Shown here: piece by piece, positions 1-8,663 of the stretch
Numbering within the stretch: position 1 is the first letter of the stretch
Layout: each line of letters starts with the position of its first letter
DNA from: UBA1757 sp963617485
GTDB lineage: Bacteria; Bacteroidota; Bacteroidia; Bacteroidales; UBA1402
DNA: 48,750 nt
Assembly (NCBI GenBank): GCA_963617485.1
Contig: CAVEPA010000014.1
Location: 1 to 48,750 of the forward strand
Direction: 5' to 3'
Notes under the pieces: model-generated
The model's database searches: none
Told to the model about the DNA's origin: nothing
Seen by the model: the letters and a program-made list of their open reading frames with translations, nothing else
Position numbers and translations under genes: made by a program

Positions 1-917
1 TTTGTCTTCTCCAGGAAGTCTGCCACATCATTGTCGTTCTCCGACTGCGCAACACTCTCCTTCTCGTTTTTGGTATTCTCGGAAGTTGTTTCTACCTTTG
101 CATCAGACTTGCCGGTGTGCCGCGCAGCTTGCACTTCATTCGTCGGAGCTATAGCGCTAACGTCTCCGTCAGCTGACAATTCATCATAGGCCGTCAGAAC
201 CCAGTTCTTGTCGGCTATTTTTTTGCCATTGTCACGGAAATTCTTTCGGATGGTTACAAGTTTGCTTCCTTTCTTGAACACAATCTTGTCACCGTCCTCA
301 AAGTCCTTCGTTCCCGTCTTGATGATGTCATCAATAATTCGTGCTGCTTCATCAGCAGTAGGAAAGCTCTTACCTTCACCTACATGTTTGCTGACGATAT
401 GGTCAAAACCACCGCCTCTGTCACCCCACACCAAATCGATGTCACCAACATCGTCGCGGTGGAACACACCAAGCAAATCGCCACTCTTGTGCTTCAGCAA
501 AAAATCAAAGGCCTCCTTCGCCTTGCCCTTGAACTGGTCGTAGATGTTGCCGAACACACCCTTGCCTATCGGCTGCGGAATATCCGTGTCTGTCTTGCGT
601 TCTTGTATAGCAGAAGAAGAGGGTGCTTTTTCTTTTTCCTCGGCTGCGCCCTGCGCGTCGGTGGCGGCTTCGGTTTCGGTTTCCGCCGCGGTTTCAGCCT
701 GCACCCTTGCGCGTTCTTCGGCTTCGGCCTGCAAACGCGCTTGCTCTTCGGCCTTGGCTTGCTCGGCTTCGGCACGTTCGGCTTCAGCCCTTGCTTGCTC
801 GGCAGCGGCTTGCGCCTTGGCCTGCGCTTCGGCTGCACTGCGTTCGCGCTCGGCGTTCACGGCGGCAATCTTCCGCCAGGCGGGAGTATCCTCTGCCACG
901 TCAATGGCGAGACGCAT
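1..917 (-). CDS. PBECR-type nuclease-domain polyvalent protein, partial (C-terminus off the left edge)
   Basis: An open minus-strand frame runs from ATG at 917 off the left edge, giving about 305 residues. The first 100 or so residues are Ala/Glu/Arg-rich with an obvious coiled-coil pattern (repeated AEAERAEAEQA-like units). A globular domain follows at about residues 125-235, containing FLLKHKSGDLLGVFHRDDVG, DIDLVWG, GGFDHIVSKH and NWVLTAYD. This pattern matches the phage-associated Barnase-EndoU-ColicinE5/D-RelE-like nuclease (PBECR) domains found in large phage and conjugative-element proteins. The family assignment is from memory of the motif. The frame is closed upstream by a stop at 975-977 and has no good Shine-Dalgarno sequence. 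The short N-terminus suggests either the true start or an upstream truncation at an element boundary. The target could be RNA if the nuclease is active. A Ser/Glu/Asn-rich linker follows the domain. Confidence 0.6.
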   Translation of the reverse strand, partial: MRLAIDVAEDTPAWRKIAAVNAERERSAAEAQAKAQAAAEQARAEAERAEAEQAKAEEQARLQAEAEERARVQAETAAETETEAATDAQGAAEEKEKAPSSSAIQERKTDTDIPQPIGKGVFGNIYDQFKGKAKEAFDFLLKHKSGDLLGVFHRDDVGDIDLVWGDRGGGFDHIVSKHVGEGKSFPTADEAARIIDDIIKTGTKDFEDGDKIVFKKGSKLVTIRKNFRDNGKKIADKNWVLTAYDELSADGDVSAIAPTNEVQAARHTGKSDAKVETTSENTKNEKESVAQSENDNDVADFLEKT

Positions 918-948
918 CGGATTGAGAAAGTTTTTCCCGATAATTGTT

Positions 949-978
949 TTTGCAAGTCTATCCGATTGTCTACTTTAG
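949..978 (+). promoter_or_regulatory. Putative promoter of the DUF1593 gene
   Basis: TTTG (949-952), an 18-base spacer, then TACTTTAG (971-978). This is one mismatch from the Bacteroidota TTTG/TAnnTTTG pattern and ends 32 bases before the ATG at 1011. It overlaps the stop codon that closes the divergent minus-strand frame. Confidence 0.45.
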
Positions 979-1010
979 CATCCGAATCGAATAAAACCAA
1001 GAAGATTATA

Positions 1011-2348
1011 ATGAAACGAACCACCATCCTCGCACTGCTTCTGTGTACCCTGTCTACATGGGCACTGGCACAAACCACTCACGGACCGGAGTCCATGACC
1101 GGGCGTCCGCGCATCCTCATCTCGACCGACATCGGCGGCACCGACCCCGACGACAACCAGTCGATGATGCACTACCTGCTCTATTGCAACCTGTTCGACT
1201 GCGAAGGCCTCGTCTCTTCGCCCTCTTACGGCGACGGCACGAAGCAGGAGATTATCCGCATGATAGGCCTCTATGAGCAAGACCTGCCCGTGCTGAAGCA
1301 GCATGCCGAGGGTTGGCCTTCGCCCGACTATCTGCGCTCCATCGCCAAGCAAGGCCGCAAGGGTGCTGCCCCACGGTGCGGATACTCCACTGCCACCGAG
1401 GGCTCTGACTGGATCATCGCGTGTGCCAGGAAGGAAGACCCGCGACCGCTCTACCTGCTCGTGTGGGGCGGTCTGGACGATGTGGCGCAGGCACTGCACG
1501 ACGCTCCTGACATTGCCCCGAAGGTGCGCATACACTGGATTGGCGGACCAAACAAGAAGTGGAGCGTGCCCAGCTACTGCTACATCGTGGAGCACTTCCC
1601 CGACCTGTGGTTCATCGAGAACAACGAGTCGTATCGCGGCTTCATATCCAACCGCAAGGACCCGGGCCGCTACCACGCCGGCTTCTACGAGACTTATGTG
1701 AAAGGGGCGGGCCATCTGGGTGCCGACTTCTACAATTATCTGAAAGGAATGCCCAAACTGGGCGACACCCCAACGCTGCTCTACATGATGGACGGCGACC
1801 CTGCCAATCCGGAGCGTGAGTCGTGGGGCGGACAGTATGAGAAGATTACCTACAGCTCGCGCTGTGTCTTCGACCGCGCTACCACCGCCGCCGACACCAT
1901 TCAGCGCGACGGCATCGTGGAATGGCACTTCAAGGGTCCGCGACTGAAGAAGGGTCACTACCCGAAGGTGCAGGCCAAGTGGTCGTCGGGTGCCGACGAC
2001 GAGGTGGGTTTCCTTACCGTCGACAAGCAGCGTTGGCCCGTCTACTACCTGGGCCGTGGCCGCTACATGTGCCGCTACGCCACCTACAAGACCGGCGTCA
2101 TCAACTACACCATCGAGGCCGACATCCCGGGCTTCCCCGCCCAGAGCGGCCAGCTCTACGTGGAGAACGTCTTCCCCGGCCGTCACCGCGACACCGACTA
2201 CAAACTCGGCCCTACCTGGTGGAGCGACCTCCTCGACCCTGCCCAGTATGCCCCGCAAGGCAACAGCTGCCAGGGTGCCGCCACCGTCGCCCGCTGGCGC
2301 GACCAGGTGATGGAGGACTGGGGTTCCCGCTGCGGCTGGCTGAAGTGA
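1011..2348 (+). CDS. Secreted DUF1593 (nucleoside-hydrolase-like) protein
   Basis: A 445-residue protein. The frame stays open far upstream, but ATG 1011 is chosen because it opens a clean signal peptide (MKRTTILALLLCTLSTWALAQ) and sits 32 bases after a promoter-like sequence. The mature part begins with RPRILISTDIGGTDPDDNQS, the Asp-rich metal and ribose-binding loop of the nucleoside hydrolase fold. LLVWGGLDD and RIHWIGG follow, typical of DUF1593. Family members are secreted and have been linked to carbohydrate degradation, but their substrates are mostly unknown. The C-terminal 100 or so residues look like a separate beta domain. The gene is GC-rich with strong GC bias at third positions, and it stands alone between mobile-element debris. 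The family call is firm; the substrate is not known. Confidence 0.85.
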   Translation: MKRTTILALLLCTLSTWALAQTTHGPESMTGRPRILISTDIGGTDPDDNQSMMHYLLYCNLFDCEGLVSSPSYGDGTKQEIIRMIGLYEQDLPVLKQHAEGWPSPDYLRSIAKQGRKGAAPRCGYSTATEGSDWIIACARKEDPRPLYLLVWGGLDDVAQALHDAPDIAPKVRIHWIGGPNKKWSVPSYCYIVEHFPDLWFIENNESYRGFISNRKDPGRYHAGFYETYVKGAGHLGADFYNYLKGMPKLGDTPTLLYMMDGDPANPERESWGGQYEKITYSSRCVFDRATTAADTIQRDGIVEWHFKGPRLKKGHYPKVQAKWSSGADDEVGFLTVDKQRWPVYYLGRGRYMCRYATYKTGVINYTIEADIPGFPAQSGQLYVENVFPGRHRDTDYKLGPTWWSDLLDPAQYAPQGNSCQGAATVARWRDQVMEDWGSRCGWLK

Positions 2349-2447
2349 AGGAAAGGCTATGAGGAAAACCAAATCATTACGATAAAACGTATCAGCGACA
2401 GCACTGGCTATATACGGAATGATGTCATCGAAGAAGTCAGAAAGGAA

Positions 2448-2627
2448 ATGCGCCGCCAGTGCAAACTGACACAAGTGGATTTGGCTGACAAATCCGGTGT
2501 CGGGCTGCGCTTCGTTCGCGAGATAGAACAAGGCAAGCAGACACTCCGACTTGACAAAGTGAACCAAGTACTGGCGCTGTTCGGAAAAGAAATGGGGCCG
2601 GTGGATGCACCGCGTGTTCTTGATTAA
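2448..2627 (+). CDS. HipB/y4mF-like HTH transcriptional regulator, possibly 5'-damaged
   Basis: A 59-residue product from ATG 2448, in a frame open from 2349 without an earlier ATG. It contains KLTQVDLADKSGVGLRFVRE, then IEQGKQTLRLDKVNQVLALFG. This is a Cro/C1-type helix-turn-helix with the conserved tail of the y4mF/HipB antitoxin-side regulators. Such proteins normally start about 10 residues further upstream of LTQ than the ATG used here. The in-frame upstream codons (NDVIEEVRKE) look like that missing N-terminus, so the original start may have been lost or may be a non-ATG codon. In relatives the gene lies directly upstream of hipA-type kinase genes. Here only a stub follows, so this is probably an orphan regulator. 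Confidence 0.6.
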   Translation: MRRQCKLTQVDLADKSGVGLRFVREIEQGKQTLRLDKVNQVLALFGKEMGPVDAPRVLD

Positions 2628-2645
2628 ACAATGAAGTGACGGATG

Positions 2646-2792
2646 ATGAAACAGGGCAAGATATTTGCTCGACCAGTTTGTCGGTCTGCAAACCGAAGAC
2701 GAGTGAAGACGGCTTACAAGCACCTAATTTCTGAACATGCTGCCAGACTAAAATTGCGGTCAATAGAGAGGAATGGAATGGAGTTGACATAA
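2646..2792 (+). pseudogene. Possible hipA N-terminal remnant
   Basis: It starts 18 bases after the HTH stop with MKQGKIF, like the first residues of short HipA N-terminal proteins in Bacteroidales. The frame then drifts into an atypical Arg/Lys-rich sequence. One base over, the sequence reads DQFVGLQTEDE followed by a stop at 2704-2706, which resembles the next part of the HipA N-terminus. This suggests a frameshifted remnant. It is short and rests on weak similarity plus its position after a HipB-like gene. From here to 3041 I see no convincing gene other than the promoter noted below. Confidence 0.25.
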
Positions 2793-2906
2793 AAGCAAGA
2801 CGAACTAGTTGACGATATATTGAGTAATCAATAGTAACAGAAAAATACACTTTTTCGGATTCGGACATTCTGCGTGCTTCATCGTGCAAAAAATCATATT
2901 TATTTG

Positions 2907-2914
2907 TATTTTTG
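2907..2914 (+). promoter_or_regulatory. Candidate -7 element (TATTTTTG) ahead of the RM locus
   Basis: Perfect TAnnTTTG match in an AT-rich stretch about 125 bases upstream of ATG 3041. No clear -33 box is seen, so this is only a candidate for the start of transcription of the three-gene restriction-modification locus. Confidence 0.3.
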
Positions 2915-3040
2915 CTTGACTGAATATCAAACGGCCTTTGATCGATACAAGGGAAGAAGGAAACATCGACTGCATGACAGAGCTGCATCGCTGCCATCTA
3001 AATATGATATCGACCAATAGGGGAACCAACGTAACTCATT

Positions 3041-3604
3041 ATGACAATAGGCGATTGCTTTATTATGATAGGCTCAAACCAAGACGAGCCTATGACTATG
3101 TATAAAATCGATAGTGTAAGAGAAGACAAGATGGATGCCTTTAGTATCCTCATAAAGAAAGAGCAAATCATGGGTTGGGATTTCCCAAATGAGTACGACA
3201 ATGACATTCCGGAAGAAGCCATTTTGTTGCCACAAGATACTTATGCTAAAGTAAAGCAACGGATGGAAGATTTCTATGTTCAATCACGCCAACTCATTCA
3301 GGAGAATCTTGTCGATGGTGACTTTGAAATTGAAATGGGAAGACGTTACTTTTATCGTTCTATCCACACTGTGACCAAAATAGAGGAGAACCGAGTGTAT
3401 TATGATTTGTTCAGAATTGACCCAGAGAACATTTCCCCCATTTGGACAGGCAATGAGTGCCGAGATGGAATACAAGACCGATGGCAGCCCATTAAAGATG
3501 GATTGTACGAGGAATTGTTGCAACGTTACAAGATTTTCGTTGCTCAACTTCAAGAACGTCTATTCGCACTCGCCATAAACAGTTCCGACACCTCAGGTCA
3601 ATAA
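3041..3604 (+). CDS. Hypothetical accessory protein of the restriction-modification locus
   Basis: A 187-residue soluble, acidic protein that I do not recognise. The N-terminal 70 residues look like beta strands (GDCFIMIG, MYKIDSV, FSILIKKEQIMGWDF). The central part is helical (YAKVKQRMEDFYVQSRQLIQENL), followed by a second strand-rich part (GRRYFYRSIHTVTKIEENRVYYDLFRID, written here in pieces of one stretch). It has no signal peptide or membrane segment. The stop lies 12 bases before the next gene on the same strand and base composition is similar, so it is probably co-transcribed with the methylase-subunit and helicase-methylase genes. A role as an accessory or regulatory subunit is inference from position only. 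Confidence 0.6.
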   Translation: MTIGDCFIMIGSNQDEPMTMYKIDSVREDKMDAFSILIKKEQIMGWDFPNEYDNDIPEEAILLPQDTYAKVKQRMEDFYVQSRQLIQENLVDGDFEIEMGRRYFYRSIHTVTKIEENRVYYDLFRIDPENISPIWTGNECRDGIQDRWQPIKDGLYEELLQRYKIFVAQLQERLFALAINSSDTSGQ

Positions 3605-3616
3605 CAAAGACAGATT

Positions 3617-4600
3617 ATGAGAAAGGCTTGGTTTTCACAAGTTGACGTGAGCGAGCAGCGGTTCTTGGATTACGACCGACAAGTACTGGAAACGCTGCTC
3701 ATCGACCGCACCACAGGGAACAATATTCTGTGGGGTACGGACGATTATTGCCGTTCGGACGATGACACAGCCCATGCCCATAACTCACAGATACAGATTT
3801 ATCTTATCACGGCAGAGAACAACGGCATCATCAAACCCCGTGCAATGAAAGCGCGCGATGCCCAAAAGTCCAGGTCTAGAGACAAAGCGGAGGTGTTTAC
3901 TCCAGCATGGATATGCAATGCTCAAAACAATTTGATTGACGAGGCCTGGTTCGGGTATAAAAATCCGTTTAATGTCCCCAACTCCAACAAGAAGAATCCA
4001 CACGAGTATACGCTCTCTCCGCTGAAGAAGCAATCCCCCGAACAGAAAGTCGCCTTCCCCGACGGGAAAACGTGGCAAGACTATGTATCGCTTAACCGCA
4101 TGGAGATGACCTGCGGCGAGGCTCCCTATCTTGTCAACCGATATGACAGCGACAGTCCTACAGTGCGTTTCCGCAGCAACGTGCGGCTGCGCATCGGACT
4201 GCTCGATCGCAAGATGAGGGTCATCTGCGAGAATGCGCTGTCAAAAGAAGAATGGATGGACTTCACCCGCAAAGCCTACCAGCATTGTTATGGTTTCGAA
4301 TGGCAGGGCGACAACTTGCTTTTGGCTCGCGAAAACCTGGTGCTCTCACTTTTCGACTATTATCAGTTTCAGTTTGGCAAGGATGAGATGCCTCCGATAG
4401 AGTTTGTCCGGGAAATTGCGGAAATCATCTCCTGGAATCTATGGCAAATGGATGGACTTTCGCTGCAACTGATTTACTCTCCAAAGAAAAAGTACGAACA
4501 AAGCAGCTTGTTCGAAGAGTCCAATGACACATTCTGCAAGATAATGGACTGGGACGAAAACAAAGCCATCCACTTTGCCTCACTTGTTAAGAACAAATAG
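3617..4600 (+). CDS. Restriction-modification subunit M-like protein carrying a methylase motif X-like segment
   Basis: A 327-residue protein. Around residues 90-110 it has AEVFTPAWICNAQNNLID, which looks like motif X of N6-adenine methyltransferases (normally F/YTP just before the SAM-binding motif I). Further on, RMEMTCGEAPYLVNRYD and RIGLLDRKMRVICENA are strongly patterned blocks typical of proteins annotated as restriction endonuclease subunit M in Bacteroidota. No NPPY catalytic motif or classical motif I is seen in this chain; both are in the next gene. The two genes are separated by one base, so translation is probably coupled. I infer that this polypeptide completes the methylase fold of the 1353-residue partner. 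It could instead be a DNA-recognition subunit. Confidence 0.7.
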   Translation: MRKAWFSQVDVSEQRFLDYDRQVLETLLIDRTTGNNILWGTDDYCRSDDDTAHAHNSQIQIYLITAENNGIIKPRAMKARDAQKSRSRDKAEVFTPAWICNAQNNLIDEAWFGYKNPFNVPNSNKKNPHEYTLSPLKKQSPEQKVAFPDGKTWQDYVSLNRMEMTCGEAPYLVNRYDSDSPTVRFRSNVRLRIGLLDRKMRVICENALSKEEWMDFTRKAYQHCYGFEWQGDNLLLARENLVLSLFDYYQFQFGKDEMPPIEFVREIAEIISWNLWQMDGLSLQLIYSPKKKYEQSSLFEESNDTFCKIMDWDENKAIHFASLVKNK

Positions 4601-4601
4601 T

Positions 4602-7600
4602 ATGATAAAAATAGCCACATACGAATATCCGGTTATCTATGTGTACCGCATCGACGATGCCAAGCACAAAGATATATTGAAGGTGGGCATGACCGCGATA
4701 GAAGCAGAGAGTGCTGACTTGCTTGAGCCAAACTGCGGTGAACTTCGCAAGAAGGCCATCGCACGCATCAATCAGCAGACAGGCACTGCTTCCATTGACT
4801 ATGACCTGCTCTATACCGAACTGGCATTCTTTGAGGAAGATGGAGTGAAATACCATTTTGCCGACTATGACGTAAGAGAAGTGTTGGCAAACAGCGGTTA
4901 CGCCAATGCAAGACTAACCAACAACAACGGCGCTGTGGCCAACGAGTGGGTCGAGGTGAGCGACGTGGAAATAGTCAAGAACGCCATTGCTGCCGTCAAA
5001 GGACGTCGTCAGTCTTTGGACTCCAATGATTTCAAAAAGTCAGAGCCGTTGTCGCCAGTCATCATCAAGTTTCGCGACGAACAAAACATGGCCATTGACG
5101 AAACGCTTGCGCGTTTCGAGGTCGGCAACAAAATGCTTTGGAATGCCAAGATGCGTTTTGGCAAGACATTCTGCGCCTTGGAGGTAATAAAGCGCCAGCA
5201 ATACCGCCGCACGCTCATCATCACCCACCGCCCCGCGGTGCGCAGCGGATGGTTCGAAGACTTCAACCTGCTGGGGTTCGGCGAGGATTATTTCTTCGGC
5301 CACAAGAAGGTGGCAATGCCAAAACCGTCACCCGATGACACCGAAGAGCAGAAGAAAATCAACGAGCTGATTGCCACGAAGGTCAAGAAGTTTGATGTGC
5401 TGGAGGAGCATGCCCAGAAAGACAAGATGCGCTATATATACTTCGCGTCCATACAAGACCTCCGAGGGTCATGGGATGAGAAGGGGCAGTACAAGAAGAA
5501 CCGTGAGATTTTCGAGGCAGACTGGGATTTGCTCATCGTTGACGAGGCCCATGAGGGCACGAAAACCGAACTGGGTCAGAGCGTCATTGCCGAGCTGCAG
5601 AAGCGCGAGAAGCATGAAAAGATGCGCACCCTCTACTTGTCGGGAACGCCCTACAACATCCTCAACAAATTCAAGCCCGAAGAAATTTACTCGTGGACTT
5701 ACGAGATGGAGCAGGCGGCCAAACAGCGTTGGTACGATGAACACCCCGACGAGCCTAACCCATACGAAGACCTGCCACGCCTGGAACTGCATACCTATAA
5801 CATCGATAACGTCTTCGACTACGAGCGCGATGAAGAGAACGACTTCTTCAACTTTGCCGAATTCTTCCGCGTAGATAAGGAGACTGAGGCCTTCGTACAC
5901 GAGAAGGAAGTAAAGGACTTCCTCGACCTTATGTGCAAGGAAAGTACCGACTCCAACTACCCCTACTCTACCGATGAATACCGCTTCTCGCTCAGCCACA
6001 CACTGTGGGTGCTGCCCGGTGTGGCGGAAGCAGCTGCAATGAGCCGCCTGATTAAGCAGCACGACACACTGAAGCAATATTATGTCATCAACGTTGCCGG
6101 CGAAGGCGATGACGACCAGGACAACAGCGACTCCGTGAAGAACGTGAAAGACAATGTTGCCGCCCACGAGAAGACCATCACACTCACTTGCGGCCGCTTG
6201 ACGACAGGTGTAAGCGTGCCCGAGTGGAGTGCCGTGTTCATGCTCTGCGGAGGTGCGAAGATTAGTGCAGCATTCTATCTGCAGACCATCTTCCGCGCCC
6301 AGACGCCTACCCGGCGCAACGTGTTCCCGAAGAAGAAGGTGTGCTATGCTTTCGATTTCGCACCCGACCGCGCCATTGAGGTCATCAACGAGTATGTTGA
6401 CCAGCAACGGAAGACAAACCACAGTCAGCCAACCGTGTCTCGCGAAACGTCCATAGAATCAACTCTGCACTTCTTGGCCATAATTGCCCATGAGGGTAGC
6501 CAGGAAAAACGTTACGATACAATGTCCTTCATGAAGGCCATAGGCGAGGCTTATAAGGAACACATCAAGCGCAAGGGATTTCGTGACCGTCGCCTCTTCG
6601 TCGACCTTGGAAGACTTACAGACGAGCAGTATCGCGCCATCGGAGAGATTGGTCTGAAGATGGCTAAAAGCGGCCACACCTTCGGAGCTGGCAACGGTGG
6701 CAGTGATGGCATCGTTGGTCTTGCCCAAGCCGGACTTGACAAAGACAAGCCCTCCAAAAAGGGCAAGACGAAAGGTTCTAAAACGGATAAGACCAAGAGA
6801 CCTACCACCAAGTCATCAAAACCTGTCGACAAGTCGAAAAAGGCGTTCAAGGTGTTGGGAGATATTTTAATACGGCTGCCGATGCTCATCTTCGGCTGCG
6901 ACTTGAAGGATGGGGACATATCGCTTCAGCTCATCCTCGACGAGGTGGACGATGCTTCGTGGAAGATATTCATGCCAAAAGGCATAGGCAAGAAGGAAAT
7001 GGAAACACTGATGGCGCTGGAGGTGCTGAACGAAAACCGATTTTCCGCCGCTGCATCAGAAATTCTTACGGAGATAAAAGCAGCCGACAAGTTGCCCATC
7101 ACCGAGCGCGTAAAGGCGATGGCCGACCTGATAGGCTGCTTCCGCTTCCCCGACAAGGAGACGGTGCTCACGCCTTGGCGTGTAGTGAACATGCACCTGA
7201 GCGATACCATCGGCGGCTACGACTTCTTCGACTCTGAGCACAAGACAATGCTGCCCGAGCCACGCCTCGTCACTCACGACGGCGTGACCGACAAGGTGTT
7301 CCGTGCCGACGCCCGCGTGCTCGAAATCAATTCCAAGTCGGGTCTCTATCCGCTCTACATGGCTTACAGCCTCTACCGCGAACGCATCAGTATGCCGCCG
7401 ACCGATATGTTTGCACCGTCCATTGACACTGACGAGGGAAAGCTATATGTATGGGACAAGGTGTTGACCGAGAACCTCTACGTGCTCTGCATGAGTGAGA
7501 TGGCTGCCAAGATAACTCATCGTGTGCTGGCAGGCTATCGCAACGTGAAGACCAACACGTACCCTTATCTGAAAGACCGTGACTTGGTGGCAGATATTAA

Positions 7601-8663
7601 AGACAAAGAAGAACTTCCCAATGTTGTTGCGCGCATCAAAGGCAACTTCTGGGGTAACAACAAGACAGATATGAACTTCGACGCTATTGTGGGAAATCCG
7701 CCGTATCAAATTATGGATGGTGGTGCTGGCGTATCAGCTACACCAGTATACAATCGTTTTGTAAATTTAGGGAAAAGTATTGATGCTGAGCATATCACTA
7801 TGATTATGCCCGCAAAATGGTATACAGACGGAAAGGGACTTGACGAGTTCCGGGCAGATATGTTATCTGACAAGTGTATTCAGAAACTTGTTGACTTCAC
7901 TGATTCTCGCGATTGCTTTGATGGCGTAGATATTGCTGGCGGAGTATGCTATTTCCATCGAAACAAAGTTTACAATGGAAAATGCGAGTTTGTCAGTGTT
8001 CATAATGGGGAGAGGAAATCATTATTACGTGATTTGGGAGCTGATGATGACTTTATTAGATATTTAGATGCTGTTACAATAGTAGATAAGATAAAAAATG
8101 CTGCTGATAGATTTTACAGTATAAAGGTAAGTTCAAGAAAGCCCTTCGGATTGGCGACAAATGTAACTCCATTAGAGGAAGGTGACATTATTCTCAAACA
8201 CAATAAAGGCAAAGGCGCATATCAATCTGCGCTAATTACAATTGGAAAGGAGATGATTTCTCAATGGAAAGTAATTATTTCTTGTTTGACTGCAGAACAT
8301 GCCGGCCAAACCGACAAACAAGGACGGAAACGTATTTTGTCCTCACTGGACATACTCGCACCAAAAGAAATTTGTACCGAGACATATTTGGTAGTTGACG
8401 CCTTTGACACCCAAGAAGAAGCAGAGCATCTACGTGCCTATCTTAAGACAAGATTTGTTCGTTTTTTGGTTGCACAACTGGCGTCTACACAGCACTTGTC
8501 AAAAGACAAGTTTGCCTTCGTCCCCCTCCAAGATTTCAGCTCGAACACCCCCATCGACTGGACGAAAAGCGTTGGCGACATCGACCAGCAGTTGTACAAG
8601 AAGTACGGCTTGACTGCCGACGAGGTGCAGTTCATCGAGAAAATGATAAAGCCGATGGAGTAA
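4602..8663 (+). CDS. Fused GIY-YIG-like nuclease / SF2 helicase / Eco57I-type N6-adenine methylase
   Basis: A 1353-residue protein; ATG 4602 lies one base after the upstream stop. Residues 7-110 resemble the T5orf172/GIY-YIG nuclease fold (VIYVYRID, LKVGMT, then YTELA). Residues about 170-620 are an SF2 ATPase: MRFGKT (K188), DEAH (D314), LSGTPYN near 346, and a motif VI-like QTIFRAQTP. A Lys/Ser/Thr-rich linker follows near 720-755. Residues 890-1100 carry methylase motif I-like VLEINSKSGLYP (E908) and catalytic NPPY (N1032-Y1035). The C-terminal 250 residues would hold target recognition. This suggests a single-chain translocating restriction-modification enzyme related to types I, IIG and ISP. 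Base composition drops sharply between about 7700 and 8330 (see findings). Activity and specificity cannot be read from sequence. Confidence 0.85.
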   Translation: MIKIATYEYPVIYVYRIDDAKHKDILKVGMTAIEAESADLLEPNCGELRKKAIARINQQTGTASIDYDLLYTELAFFEEDGVKYHFADYDVREVLANSGYANARLTNNNGAVANEWVEVSDVEIVKNAIAAVKGRRQSLDSNDFKKSEPLSPVIIKFRDEQNMAIDETLARFEVGNKMLWNAKMRFGKTFCALEVIKRQQYRRTLIITHRPAVRSGWFEDFNLLGFGEDYFFGHKKVAMPKPSPDDTEEQKKINELIATKVKKFDVLEEHAQKDKMRYIYFASIQDLRGSWDEKGQYKKNREIFEADWDLLIVDEAHEGTKTELGQSVIAELQKREKHEKMRTLYLSGTPYNILNKFKPEEIYSWTYEMEQAAKQRWYDEHPDEPNPYEDLPRLELHTYNIDNVFDYERDEENDFFNFAEFFRVDKETEAFVHEKEVKDFLDLMCKESTDSNYPYSTDEYRFSLSHTLWVLPGVAEAAAMSRLIKQHDTLKQYYVINVAGEGDDDQDNSDSVKNVKDNVAAHEKTITLTCGRLTTGVSVPEWSAVFMLCGGAKISAAFYLQTIFRAQTPTRRNVFPKKKVCYAFDFAPDRAIEVINEYVDQQRKTNHSQPTVSRETSIESTLHFLAIIAHEGSQEKRYDTMSFMKAIGEAYKEHIKRKGFRDRRLFVDLGRLTDEQYRAIGEIGLKMAKSGHTFGAGNGGSDGIVGLAQAGLDKDKPSKKGKTKGSKTDKTKRPTTKSSKPVDKSKKAFKVLGDILIRLPMLIFGCDLKDGDISLQLILDEVDDASWKIFMPKGIGKKEMETLMALEVLNENRFSAAASEILTEIKAADKLPITERVKAMADLIGCFRFPDKETVLTPWRVVNMHLSDTIGGYDFFDSEHKTMLPEPRLVTHDGVTDKVFRADARVLEINSKSGLYPLYMAYSLYRERISMPPTDMFAPSIDTDEGKLYVWDKVLTENLYVLCMSEMAAKITHRVLAGYRNVKTNTYPYLKDRDLVADIKDKEELPNVVARIKGNFWGNNKTDMNFDAIVGNPPYQIMDGGAGVSATPVYNRFVNLGKSIDAEHITMIMPAKWYTDGKGLDEFRADMLSDKCIQKLVDFTDSRDCFDGVDIAGGVCYFHRNKVYNGKCEFVSVHNGERKSLLRDLGADDDFIRYLDAVTIVDKIKNAADRFYSIKVSSRKPFGLATNVTPLEEGDIILKHNKGKGAYQSALITIGKEMISQWKVIISCLTAEHAGQTDKQGRKRILSSLDILAPKEICTETYLVVDAFDTQEEAEHLRAYLKTRFVRFLVAQLASTQHLSKDKFAFVPLQDFSSNTPIDWTKSVGDIDQQLYKKYGLTADEVQFIEKMIKPME

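Noticed and set aside
384..1010. In-frame 209-residue extension of the DUF1593 protein
   Set aside because: It is antisense to the PBECR gene, has unnatural Phe/Gly/Cys-rich composition, and precedes both a promoter and a perfect signal peptide at 1011.
975..2723. 582-codon minus-strand open frame
   Set aside because: A shadow of the GC-rich DUF1593 gene: Val/Ala/His-rich, no domain, and it crosses the HTH gene.
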